Part shown: positions 32,141-42,855 of the stretch, in pieces
How positions within the stretch are numbered: the first letter of the stretch is position 1
How the letters are laid out: every line of letters begins with the position of its first letter
NCBI GenBank assembly: GCA_902651635.1
Contig: CACRSC010000024.1
Coordinates: 1 to 64,000, forward strand
Source: Mastigamoeba balamuthi
Taxonomy: Eukaryota; Evosea; Mastigamoebida; Mastigamoebidae
Direction: 5' to 3'
Length of the DNA stretch: 64,000 nucleotides
Translations under genes and position numbers: made by a program
The notes under the pieces: model-generated
Seen by the model: the letters and a program-made list of their open reading frames with translations, nothing else
What the model was told of the DNA's origin: nothing
Databases searched by the model: none

Positions 32141-33836
32141 TCAGTAAGAGCCCCCCATGTGAAACAAGTGCATCATCGTGTTAATGTGGGCACGGGTATG
32201 AGTACCCTGCAATAGGTTATCAATGGTGTAGCAATGGTGGTCGAGCTTCTTGATGACATGAAATAGACCCCGAACGTTAATGTCGAGCTTGTGGTCACGG
32301 TCCTTGTCGAGGAGAACGTATTCACCAACGTCGAAGTGTGACCTGCCCCGTTTCTTGGTGAGGTACTGTCTGTGGGCTTTCTCGAATGTGGCCTGCTGGA
32401 GAGAGGCAATACATGCAAACGTGTCATGTTGGCATAGCAGAAGCTGGTCGTGGAGCAACTGGGAGTCCATGTCAGGGCTCTCAGTGTCATCATTCTTGTG
32501 AATTGCCAGGTAGAGGGGAGTCCGACTGGCAAAACCATGAATGACCTTGAAGGGTGTGACCCCGATGGAGTGCACGTAGCTGTTGTTCAGGGCAAACATA
32601 GCAGCTGGTAGAACATCGGGCCAGTCCAGGGAATGGTCCAAGAGAAGAGCCCACAGAACCTGCACCATAGTACACACTGCAACCTCCACAGCCCCGTGTC
32701 CCTTGGGGTGATATGCCACTGAAATGTGGTGCTCTGCATTAATCTGATCATTAAGGGCCTGAATACGATTCGACTGGAAGGGAAATCCACCATCAGATGT
32801 CATAAGCCTGTAGGCTGAGCCCCTCGTGCAGAGTGTATCAACGGCCTTCTGTGCATCAGTAGACTGGACAGCCTTAAGATGGACTTCGTGCAAGAAACGG
32901 TCCTTGATGATCAGGACGTACTTGAATCCCTTCGCCTCCTGAAGAGGGCCGAGGTAGTCCATGACAATGGACTCGTAGGGTGCACTGCCTGGCACCGTTT
33001 CCATCGAATCCACATGTGAGGTTGCAGGTCTGACCTTCTGGCACGTCAGGCACGTGTGCACGAAGTGGCAGATGTCATCATACATGCCAGGCCACGTGAC
33101 GACCTGCTTAATGGCATGGTACGTGCGATCCACTCCACCATGCCTGGCAAGCATGTCGTCGTGCCCAAGGACCATGATCGTAAGGTGGAGTGCATCGTCG
33201 GGCTTAACTGAAAGGCAGAAAATGCCCTCAACCATCTCGTGTGGTAGGGTGAGAAGCATTTCGTGGAGGTTGTCCCATTGCTGGTCCGAAAGGTCATGTC
33301 CCAGAACAACCATCATATGTGTGAACATCAAGGTATTGGCGAATGGTAACGGTGTCATCAATTACCTGGCACCACTGGGCCTGCGAGAAGAAATCACCAC
33401 CATAGTTGCACTTCCCGGGCTTGTAGTGGATGCTGTAGGGCATCTTGTTCAGGATGACTGCCCAGTTCTGAATACGGCAGTTACTCGAGTCAGCCATCCA
33501 CTGCAGGTTGCTGTGGTCTGAACAGTAGATAACATGTCGTGCATAGACCAAACTATGTTCCCGTGCCCACAGGTGTCCCTTTTCAAGACCACGGGCCTTC
33601 TTTTCAGGCATCAAGAGGTTACGTCGATTCACAGACTGCAGTACTTCCGAGACGAATGCCAGAATTCCCCAGCTAGACTCCCCAGGGGCCTGTTGGAAAA
33701 TCATGGCTCCCATGGCATATTCGCAGGCATTGGGGTTGATGATGATAACCGAGCCTGGAATGGGGTGAACGAGAATGGGAGCTGAGCAGACATCGTGAAC
33801 CAGGGTATCGAAGGCCTGTTGGTGAGCCTCAGTCCA
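32141..33836 (-). mobile_element. Ty3/gypsy-type retroelement fossil, RNase H and integrase part
   Basis: Minus-strand pol region with RNase H-like, zinc-binding (HHCC) and core integrase, and C-terminal segments. It is a broken element: the reverse-transcriptase parts lie beyond a large DNA transposon inserted into it at 33837, and one part is in the opposite orientation. Terminal repeats were not found with confidence. It is older than the inserted element. Confidence 0.8.
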
Positions 33837-33927
33837 AACAGAGGTTAAAACGAATTTTAAAAACTGTCAAAATTTGAAAAAGGAAAAATCAGAAAACAGC
33901 AAAAAGTAACGAAAAAGAGAGAGCAAT
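33837..33927 (+). repeat. Left terminal inverted repeat of the 13.6-kb element
   Basis: Begins AACAGAGGTTAAAACG and is A-rich, with AACAGCAAAAAGTAACG inside. Same as the reverse complement of 47390-47480. The match ends after GAGAGAGCAAT. Confidence 0.9.
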
Positions 33928-34138
33928 GACGAAAAAAACGATGATAGAAAAAAGAAAATCATAATTTAAAAAGGATGTGGGTGAATTTGAAGGCAGAGAT
34001 AAATGAAAAAACCCGGTATGAATTTGAACAAATTAATCACTGGTGATAAATGTAAAACATATGTAGAAAAACAGCAAGAGAGGAAGAGAACAATATTGTA
34101 ACAACGAAGTTATATTATATTTTTATTTAGACTTTGTG

Positions 34139-34822
34139 TCAGTGTGAATCAGAGTGTGATGTGAGCCAGGTCTTAAATTGACCTGGCCAAATGAACTCAG
34201 TGTCTGTAGACGTTAGTGATACCAGAAACTTACTGGCCTTGGCTATCACCCACTGCTGTAGTGTACCTATTCTCATTATCAGCGACTTACGAGAAGTTGG
34301 TTTGTAGCTTATCAGTATGCAGGAACAGCATATCACAGCATGCGGCCCCAGTTGCTCTATGTTCCACCTACTATCACACAGGGACTCCCATACAGTAACA
34401 AGTGAATTAGCCGGGACCAGTTCCACCAGCTCAATGAGCTGCACTACACAGAATGTGGGATGCCCCTCTATGGATCCCCTGAACACTGCGAGATGGCCCC
34501 CAACAAGCAGCAGCTGATTCCCGGGATCTGAGGATGGTAGCTGTGCCTTCTTCTTAGGTCTCAGGGCCATTGAGAGGTAGGGTGCAATCACTGGTGCACA
34601 GAGAATGCTCGGGTCCGGCAGTGCTTCGAGCGACCTTAGAAATGATGTTGTGAAGACATTATCACCCTGCTCAGTCTTATCACCAGTGATAAGAAAAATG
34701 AGATACAAAAGTAGAAACGAAACGTACCAGTGGATCAACAAAGGTCTGGATGTGAACCTCCTCTCTGTCCAGCAGAGTTTGCCAGCAAGCAGTTGATACT
34801 GCAGTGAACTGTGTAACAACAC
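34139..34822 (-). CDS. Unknown transposon gene, two or more exons
   Basis: Minus-strand frame of 227 codons. The middle (TGDKTEQGDN region, about 34660-34730) contains a GTACG donor, the palindrome ATCACCAGTGAT and a GAGCAG acceptor, so it is probably an intron. The downstream exon encodes NVFTTSFLRSLEALPDPSIL and a hydrophobic, Cys-containing region. No family is recognised. It ends just inside the left repeat of the large element, so it is probably an element gene read outward. Confidence 0.4.
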   Translation of the reverse strand: MLLHSSLQYQLLAGKLCWTERRFTSRPLLIHWYVSFLLLYLIFLITGDKTEQGDNVFTTSFLRSLEALPDPSILCAPVIAPYLSMALRPKKKAQLPSSDPGNQLLLVGGHLAVFRGSIEGHPTFCVVQLIELVELVPANSLVTVWESLCDSRWNIEQLGPHAVICCSCILISYKPTSRKSLIMRIGTLQQWVIAKASKFLVSLTSTDTEFIWPGQFKTWLTSHSDSH

Positions 34823-34834
34823 ATGCTGCTACTG

Positions 34835-35030
34835 TAGCAGCGCGTAGTGGCATCATGTGTAGTGGCATGTAGCGGAACCATGCGTAGCGGCATGCAGCGG
34901 ACCCTCCGCTATGCTGCGTAGTTCATTCATTGTGCTACGCACCACTGCGGCAGGGTCCGCTACGCGCCACTACGTATGGAGGTGCTACATGCCGCTACGC
35001 ATAAATACGCTATGCACTGCTATATAACAA
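34835..35030. repeat. Palindrome array a (GTAGCGG/CCGCTAC)
   Basis: Alternating words such as GCGTAGTGGC, TGTAGCGG, CCGCTAC and GCATAGCG, each 8-10 bp, arranged as nested inverted repeats. Left edge of module X. Confidence 0.75.
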
Positions 35031-35177
35031 TTGATTTCAGTGTAGCTTTCAGTAGGTGAGAGCTATCTAATTAACTGCCATCAAAAGGGCAGGCAGGTCA
35101 TGTTTTCGCTTTTGGGGGAGAGGAGCCCAGCCAGGGCAGCAGAAAACGTTCAAGTGAGAGAGGAGTAGAGAGACGGA

Positions 35178-36650
35178 TCACTGAGGACCAGCAGGTGCCT
35201 GGGAAGAGGGCGACTCAGGACCAGCAGGTGCCTCAGAGGCCTGGGAGGCACCTGTGCCCCCAAGCATGTGGTTGAGGGCGTCAAGTACAGGGTCAGGGCG
35301 CTGCATCCTCCTGGGCCTCTTAACCTTTGGTGCTCCAGACTTTGTGCCCTTGAAGCTGGTCCTTCCATGCCTATTGAGCTTATGCGTTAGTAAATGATGA
35401 AATAAATGGAAACGCACTTCTCATTTCTGCGATAGTTCCGCCAGACACTCTGTTTGCTGCACACCCCCTGGTGAGGAAGGGGGTGTGTGAGCACATTCAG
35501 AGTCTGGAATTCCGGTGGCCAGACAGCCTGGATGACGTCGTCGCAGTGCTCTCTTATGTCTGACCTGTAGGGAAAGTCAGATGAAATGTGGTAAGAGAGA
35601 ACAAGAGAGGGGGAAAGAGTTCGTACCTCCACTCGGAGTGCTCCATGAACAGGGAGTGGTAGTTGACCTTGGTCCACTGCTCTATCTGCGAGACAGTGGG
35701 CCTTGCCATTATCGCAGACAGAGCAGCAGTGTAGGGCCCCCTGTCTGCTGGGAGGTTCTCGAGCTCCGGGACTTTTGAAGTTAGTAATATACACACATTG
35801 TTAGAAATTTGAAAAACAAAGGGTAGGGAAGGAAACATACCAGGAATGCCGAGCATCAGCTTCTCCCTGAGTGTCAGCTCCCTGGACTGCGCACCTGCCT
35901 TAACAGCATGCGTAAGGGCATTCATCCTGCAAAAATAGTTTGAATTAGAGCCAGAAGAACAAGGAAGAATGGGGGGGAGGGGTTTCGTACCTCACGATGA
36001 GGTCACTCAAAGTACCGGCAAGCAGCATCTGCAGGGCCTTGAACCCAGCTCTGACCTCTCCAAAGGTGCAGGGCTGATGGGCGCGCTCCTCGCTGGGCTT
36101 GGCAGTGAAAATGGCGAGGAGGTCGCGCGACGTCTTCATGAGGGCCGAGATCTGCTGCTTCTCCTGCAGCGCCCTCCTCTGCTCCTCATCAGACTCCGAT
36201 GCGTGTGAGGTGCCCTTGTAGTCGTCCGCCGAGACCTCCTCATCCTCGTCCTCGTCCTCCTCCCCCTCCTTCTCCCGCCGAGACCTCTCCATCCTCGTCC
36301 TCGTCCTCCTCCCCCTCCTTCTCCCCCTCCTCCTCCTCCTCCTCCTCAGATTGCTCACGGCCGCTGACACGTGGTGCTGCAGCAGCAGCAGCTTGCACTG
36401 GCGCAGCAGCAGCAGCGTGTAAAGCAACATTAAGGAAGGGTGTGTGGTGTGAGAATAAAGAAGGAAGGGGAGAATGCTACATACCTGCTTTCCTGAGAGG
36501 CATGATGTCTAGGTCTTTGTCCTGCTGGGGTGGGGGAGGTATCACAGTGATTATTGGCCCAGTGCAGCCCTTGTTCTTGTCCTTGGGCTTGTCCTTGTGC
36601 TTCTTGGTGGGGGTTTTGCGCGGTGTGTCCTTGATGCACACCGTTTTTAA
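35178..36650 (-). CDS. Module X gene, unknown transposon protein
   Basis: About six exons on the minus strand: 36.49-36.65 (KDKNKGCTGPIITVIPPPP), 35.99-36.42 (a long Glu/Asp-rich tract, then CTFGEVRAGFKALQMLLAGT), 35.84-35.93 (LTLREKLMLGIPG), 35.63-35.77 (IMARPTVSQIEQWTKVNY), 35.42-35.57 (CDDVIQAVWPPEF) and 35.18-35.37 (basic tail ending APAGPQ). Donors are GTATG and GTACG. A second copy at 48.06-50.6 kb keeps the same exon cores, which shows they are coding. No known domain. Lys/Glu tracts and a basic end suggest a nuclear DNA- or chromatin-associated protein; this is inference. Start codon not fixed (ATGTCATTT near 36.67 kb is a candidate). Confidence 0.55.
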
Positions 36651-36694
36651 CCTTCGAAAATGCTGTTAAATGACATCAATAGTGAGGTGAGAGG

Positions 36695-37050
36695 CAGATA
36701 CTCTCTGCTATGCCGTGTAGCGGAAGGTGCTCGAGCGCCTTTCGCTACGCGGCGTAGCGGAGGGTATCTGTGTAGCGGCACATAGCGAACCTTCCGCTAC
36801 ACACTGCTACACAGATACCCTCCACTATGCCACGTAGCGAAAGGCGCTCGAGCACGTTCCGCTACACAGCGTAGCGGACATAGCTATGTAGCGGCACGTA
36901 GCAGTTCATCCGCTATGCACCGCTACGCAGATATCCTCCGCTACACCGCGTAGTGAAAGGCGCTTGAGCGCCTTCCGCTACACAGCATAGTGGACGTAGC
37001 TATGTAGCGGCACATAGCGGATCATCCGCTACGCACCGCTACACAGATAT
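36695..37050. repeat. Palindrome array b between modules X and Y
   Basis: About 355 bp of nested inverted repeats. Words include GCGTAGCGGA, TCCGCTACAC, GGCGCTCGAGCGCC and CAGATATCCTCCGCTA. Larger units of roughly 115-120 bp recur three times. Strong hairpin or cruciform potential. Confidence 0.85.
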
Positions 37051-37146
37051 TTGATTTGCAATATCAAATATTGATGTCATTTTCTTCACATTGCACTTCT
37101 TCCTGCTGGTTGAGCAAGATGAGTGGTGTTGCGCATACCTGTGCAC

Positions 37147-38429
37147 ATGTGCAACGTTTGCAGCAACCAGCTGGCCACTCGGAACACCACTTGCATTGGG
37201 CAGGCCCACTGTACGCCACTGTTCGAGTGACAGTACAAAGAGGTAACTCACTTTTTTTCAGGGCGGATCTCCTGACCAAGGAAGATGAGGAGTTGCTGAA
37301 GTCCAGCACCAGCACGTCGTACGAAGCAGAGATAGCTGCTCTTCGCACACTGGGAACAGAGCAGGAGGACAAGCTGATGGAAACTGCAATGTCCCAGTGA
37401 GTTTGTTTATTTCTTGGGCTTGTGGATTTACACTCTGGACTAATAGGCCCGATGAGAGGAAGCTGGCTGCATTCTCTCTGGTGTGCGGAAACAGCAGCTG
37501 CCCAACGAATCGAATGGGGGGCCCTTGCTTGACCAGAGATGCCACCAGGTAAGATCACTCTTTGTTGTGCAATTGATGCATATTCCAAGCAGGCCGTGGA
37601 CTTGCTTTGCCTGTGGAACTGTTCTGCGCCGCAAGTGTGAGTGCGGGGCACTCATCACAGCAGGCAGCTCTGCAAGGCACAGACGTCTGGCCTGTCCAGC
37701 TGCAGAGGACGTCATAATCGTCGCGGAAACGGACTGGTTCAAGCAGAACAGGCCTTACAGTGCCACTCTACGGAATATGATAGGGTTCAACAACCCTGCT
37801 CAGAGCCACAACTGCATCCTGTGGTGCATTCCGTTTCATGGTATGAGTCACCCATTCACACACTTATTGTGGTTCTGAATAACTTGTTTTACTGTCTATC
37901 AACAGGAATCGCAGAGACCCTGGACTTGATAAGGAAGGAGTTCAGGGGTGCCCAGAGCAGGATCACCCTGATGGTCATCAGTGGCCATGGAAACATCAAG
38001 GAGTCGTCCCTCCAGTACAGCTCCCCCACTGGCACTGTTTGCACCACCTCCTTCAGGAGTGTGGCACAGGCATTTCTGCCTGTTGTCTCCAAGGGTCTGC
38101 TGCTGTCTTCCTGTGGATCAATGGAGGACCCCACCCTGTATGACGGGGTGTACACAGGACGTGCATGGCTGGCTGGGCACAGCAACGTCAAGGTTAGGCG
38201 TACTGCAGCAGATGGCACTATGTACGAGTACTCCTACGGTGTGGAGTGGACAAGCAGTGCCCTGGAGGAGGTCGGTCTCCTAACTGCTGTGCTTGGAAAA
38301 CCAGAGAAGCCATTTCCTCCAGGAATTGTACCTGCACGGCGTCTTCCCCCGGGAATTGCCTCTGTTGTCGGAGAGCACCTTCTTCTTCGCACTTTTGTAC
38401 CCCCAAACCCCAGCAAGAAGAAGAAATAG
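37147..38429 (+). CDS. Zinc-ribbon protein with caspase/CHAT-like His-Cys motifs
   Basis: Exons 37147-37226, 37262-37396, 37447-37548, 37593-37840 and 37906-38429 join in frame to 362 residues. Donors are GTGAC, GTGAG, GTAAG and GTATG. The N-terminal half has repeated Cys pairs: CNVCSNQLATRNTTC, VCGNSSC, CFACG and CEC, as in zinc ribbons. The C-terminal half has a hydrophobic strand with ITLMVISGHGN and about 45 residues later GLLLSSCGSM. That spacing and context fit the His and Cys of clan CD peptidases (caspase, CHAT). The assignment is by motif only. It ends KKKK, 42 bp from the convergent transposase stop, so the two probably form one module. It could process transposase or a host factor; unproven. 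Confidence 0.6.
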
Positions 38430-38471
38430 AAACGATATTCGGACTTCCATTTTCCCCTCTGTTGTTGGGCT

Positions 38472-41455
38472 TCACTTCTGTATATGGCGATTTGGGACAA
38501 CATAGAAAGTTCCGCTCTGCAGCTTGGCACTGCTACCAGGCTCAAAAGGAACAGTCTTCCAAGCAACTCGATGAATGCTGGAGAACCTCCACACAACTTC
38601 AGTGTAACTCCGGTACTTGATGGGAAATGGCTCCCCCAGACGAGTCCTTGCAGGCACTTTGAGTACCAGCACACTGACAGAGCCAGTCTGCCTTTCCTGT
38701 GAGAACTGAACAGACCTGATCTCCCCAAATTCGAAGACGTCCTTCAACAGTGGCTCGTGATCCCCAGACCATTTCTTGTCTTCGAATGGGAGAAGCCTAA
38801 CAGCAATTGCTCCTTCCACAAGGGGCAGGTTGTAGTACATGCACTTGTACCACGTCGCCTTCTTGGGCTCTGAGACAATGGTGTTGGCTGCCATCAAGTG
38901 CTCCACGTTCTTGGTGCTCCTCTGTTGCTGGACATCTGCTAGACTGTGCAGAGTACTGGCCGTATGCATCCAGGTTCCATATATCTCTGGATTGCATGTG
39001 TTCCTCGATGCTGTCTTGGCAATCACTCCTTGGATGAACTCCAGTGTCTGGGCACAAACGACTGGCAGTGGTCCAAACCTCTCTATGTTGTCCGAGAAGT
39101 GGCATGGGAGGTGGTTGTAGTACAGAGGCCTGTACGGTCCATACTCTGGGTGTCTCTTCGTCTCTGCACTACTGTCCTCCGCCTGCTCTGGGCAGATCTC
39201 CTGCAGCTGCTCCAGCTGTCGCCTTCCCATAACATTGAGCAGCAGCTTCCACCACTTGACCGATACAGTCCCACTGGTCAGGAGTGAGTGCACTGTCCCC
39301 GTGAGGCGCATGTACTCCAGCCACTCATCTGGGACCAGTCCCCACAACAGAATCTGCGCCACAGCAGCGAAATTGAAGTACTCATAGCACCTCCATGACT
39401 CAAAGACCGTGACTGGTCTGGGGGCCATGCTGCTTCTGAGCTCCTTCCTGAGGCTCACAATCCTGTTGCCCAGAATTCTTCTTCCTGTCTCGTCCAGGAC
39501 ACTGCTGCTCTGCATCAAAGCTGCAAGGACTGGCTTCATGTCCCATGGCAGTTTATGCATCGGCTCTCTTGGCTGACAGAGAAACGGGTCCTCTATGTAG
39601 AAGAACGTGGGGTTGATGATAGCTGTCATGGTCAGGGCCACTTCCTCCAGTGCAGCATGTGCAGCCACCACAGTATGTGAATTTGCTGCCCTCTCTATCG
39701 CCCTTCGGGAGTGTGCCACATCTCTTGGCTTCCATCCAGTCAGCTTGAGGTCAGAGAAGTCCTTACGAGTGCTCAGGCAGTCTGTGCATGGCCTGTCAGA
39801 CTCCCTTCCCCCTGGGGATTTCACAGAGACGTTCTTGCACTGCTCCATGGTGTCTGCTTGCTGCGACACCACAAAGGCATACACCCAGCACATCCCGAGA
39901 TCTCCACACAGCATTCTAACCCCCATTCGAGACAGGATCAGGAACTCTGGCAGAAGGTCGGCCCTGGCATCATGGATATCATTTGGCAGCCCGCTCAGCT
40001 CTCCCAGCAGTAGCTGGTTCATGGGAAGCCCTGCACAATTCCTTGTCATGTTCAGGATCTTGACCAGCCACGACTCTTCGCTTCCCTTGTGAACTTGGGC
40101 CTTGTCATGATACTCCTGCAGAGCAATGACAACTGGCTCTCCTTCTCGCCTCAGGGATTCGTGCAGTGTTTTGGCTCTGGCACACACTTCCTGAAACCCA
40201 GCACTGAAGAAGTACTCGTTCACTACGTCTGCCTTTGCATCCTCTACCTCCTCTGGAGCTCTGACTACAATCGTCTGTGCTATGCACGCAATGTTCAGCA
40301 CGATGTGCAGCCAGCCAATGATGCTGTGAAGGACGTGCTTGCTGTGCAGCTCCTTTCCCACTGCTGGTCCCACCTGGGGTATCACTCCAGTGCACTCCTG
40401 CTTGATGTAGCTAGAGACTGTGGCCGAGGCTCTCTTCCTTCCGTTGATGGAGGCAACCACCAGGTCGATCTGGGCATCAGTCATCTTGCCCTCTAACTTC
40501 CAGAGGGCGAGGACTTCCTTTGGGATGACAAGCTGGGGTGCTATGGGTCCTGCTGGTGTGGCCAGAGGCAGGGCTTCCAGAGGCCTCTGAACTGTCTTGA
40601 GCACTGGTCCCAGGTAGTCTCCGGACCCGGGATGCTCTATGGCCTCCTTGTACCTCGTCTCAATGCTGCTCTCTGCTTCCTGCAGCTCTGCTCTTCTCGC
40701 CTGGTACTCCCTGAGTGTCTGAAGTGCTGTCTGAGGTGCTGTAACACAGCTGTACTTGGGCTCCTCCGAGCTCACCTGTGCTGTGAGCTCCAGCTTCTCC
40801 TTCTGCAGTGCTATGCCATCTGTCCCTGCATCACTCTGCTCTGCCTCAGATGAGCTCTCTGGCACTGCCTCTGGGTCTGCTGTCCCTTCTGCATACCAGG
40901 CTTCCCCACAGACGCCCTCCTGTTGTCTTTCCTGGTTCTCTGCTTCCTCTTCTCCTCTCTTCCTCTGCTTGGTCCCCTGGTCCACCATAACGCCCTCCAT
41001 TGCTTCAGCCACTATGGAAGTGAACTGTCTCGATTGGCTCAAGCTGCTCCACTCTCTCTTTGATGCTGTGTTTATTTTGCCAAATAATTATGTCTGTTAA
41101 AATTCAATAAAGGATTATTTTTAATGTACAAACCTATGCTGGAGCTGCCCACAACATACTGGCGTTTGTTCTCTGCTGCTTTGGCCTGGCTCCACGCAGC
41201 AGTCCTGTCAGTCACCAACAGAGAAGACCATCTTCCAGATGTTTCATTCCACTTCTTGGGGCAGTGGCGACCACCCATGTGGCCAGCCCTCTGCAGGTTA
41301 CACCGAGTTGAGTAGTACCTGTCACATGTTCTGCAGCGATATGGTTTGTCCTCTCCGTCCTTCCTCTCATGTACATGACCTGCAGCTGTGTGTTTCACGT
41401 GGCCTTGCTCTCCTGTTCCTGCAACATTGCCTGCTCCACTCAATCCCTTCTGCAT
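38472..41455 (-). CDS. Large zinc-finger transposase-like protein (module Y)
   Basis: Two exons, 41134-41455 and 38472-41065, with a 68-bp intron (GTTTG...CACAG), give about 971 residues. Exon 1 carries a C2H2 finger (YRCRTCDRYYSTRCNLQRAGH). Exon 2 has a Glu-rich linker, a long helical region, a CTDC pair and, near the end, LPCHFSDNIERFGPLPVVCAQ followed by an E/N-rich helix. That block resembles the conserved C-terminal H...RFGP segment of large fungal tnp2/CACTA-type transposases. I place it there tentatively; KDZ-type is an alternative. The catalytic acidic residues could not be assigned by eye. The frame is open for 864 codons, so the gene looks intact. Confidence 0.55.
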
Positions 41456-41534
41456 CCCTGTCTCAGTGCGCAAATGACGTCAAGTGCAAATCAGCCAGCT
41501 GGCAAAATCTAGGCTGCTCACCCTCAGGCTTCCA

Positions 41535-41965
41535 CTACACTTAGCTACGCAATTATTTCTGCTATGCACTGCTACACATACCTTTGCTGCACTGTGTAGC
41601 AGATCACCCTCCGCAACACATTGCTACATTGGCTCCGCTATGCAGTGTAGCGGATGCACCCATCGCTACATGCTGCTACACCTGTCTTCGCTACGCCATG
41701 TAGTGGAGGTACCTCTGCTATGCATCATAGCGGAGTATATGTAGCAATGCGTAGCAGCAGCACCTTCGCTACTCTGTGTAGCGAAGGTGCCTTCGCTATG
41801 CCATGTAGCGGAGGTACCTTCGCTACGCGGTGTAGCGGAGCCTGCGTGGCAGTGCGTAGTGGAGGTACCTTCGCTACGCATTGCTACATGCACTTCGCTA
41901 CGCTGTGTAGCGGAGATACCTCTGCTACGCTCAGCTACACTGGTGCCGCTACGCACCGCTGCTGA
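41535..41965. repeat. Palindrome array c, right edge of module Y
   Basis: About 430 bp of nested inverted repeats with TTCGCTACGC, GTGTAGCGGA, CTACATGC and GTACCTTCGCTA words. Same style as arrays a and b but more diverged, with TTCGCTAC forms prominent. Confidence 0.8.
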
Positions 41966-42855
41966 AATTCACTGCTCTTGAGGGCAACTGAATTCATAGG
42001 ATTGGGCCTGGAATGAAAAGTAAGACTATTACTGGCAATAAGCTTGTACTCAATCGAATCGGAGCGGAAGTGAGACATGCATGTGTTGCATGACAGATCA
42101 GTGATAGCGACAAAGCCATTGAGGCAAACATATGTGGTCCACTGCAGGTATACTGGATACATTGTAAGACCAGACCAGATCTGTCTGTATTGTGACTGAC
42201 TGAATAGCGCAGCTGCTGTCTCTGCAGTGGACATTGAGAGCCAGAACCTTCGGAGCTCTATGACAGTGAGAGGAGCGAGTCACAGGGTGCAGAAGAAGGT
42301 GCAACATGATCTAAGCATCATGGTGACCAGGTCATCTAGCAGAGAGTCGCTCTGCAGCTTCTTCAACTGGCAGTGAATCACAAAGTGATCTGGATCATCT
42401 GCTACATCCTCAGCAGATAGGTGAAGCTGATCGGTGTCAGCATGTGTAAGAAGGACTTGATGATAGTGATTAATGTCGTAAATGCCCTCGAGGGCCTCTG
42501 AAATTATGATAAGAGTTTTATTGCCAGCGATTGAATGCATGAAGGGCAAGACTGGGTGTGCCACTTGTTGGTGGGAACTCGAAGGCATCCGAGAGCATTA
42601 GTGAAGGTAGATTGGAGTGCAGCAAGCAAACAGCCTCTGCATACTCCTGGCTACAGCACATGTCTCATGTTGCTGAGGTTTATGGTCTTATTGTAGCTGT
42701 ATGTCTGCATACTTTATTGCTAGCAATAAAGAATTGATGATCAATAATGGATTGGGCAATGCTGTTCAGTCTTTGTTAATGCTACACTGAGTAATCGCCA
42801 GCAATAACAATAGGCTGATTGTTCAATCTCAGGCGAAAACAGTCAAAGACACCAG
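41966..42855. other. Element-1 DNA before its main gene
   Basis: 890 bp with four copies of the 12-bp palindrome (about 42028, 42520, 42716 and 42794). A minus-strand frame at 42280-42588 has no recognised domain. It is the inner flank of the nested X-Y composite. Confidence 0.4.
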
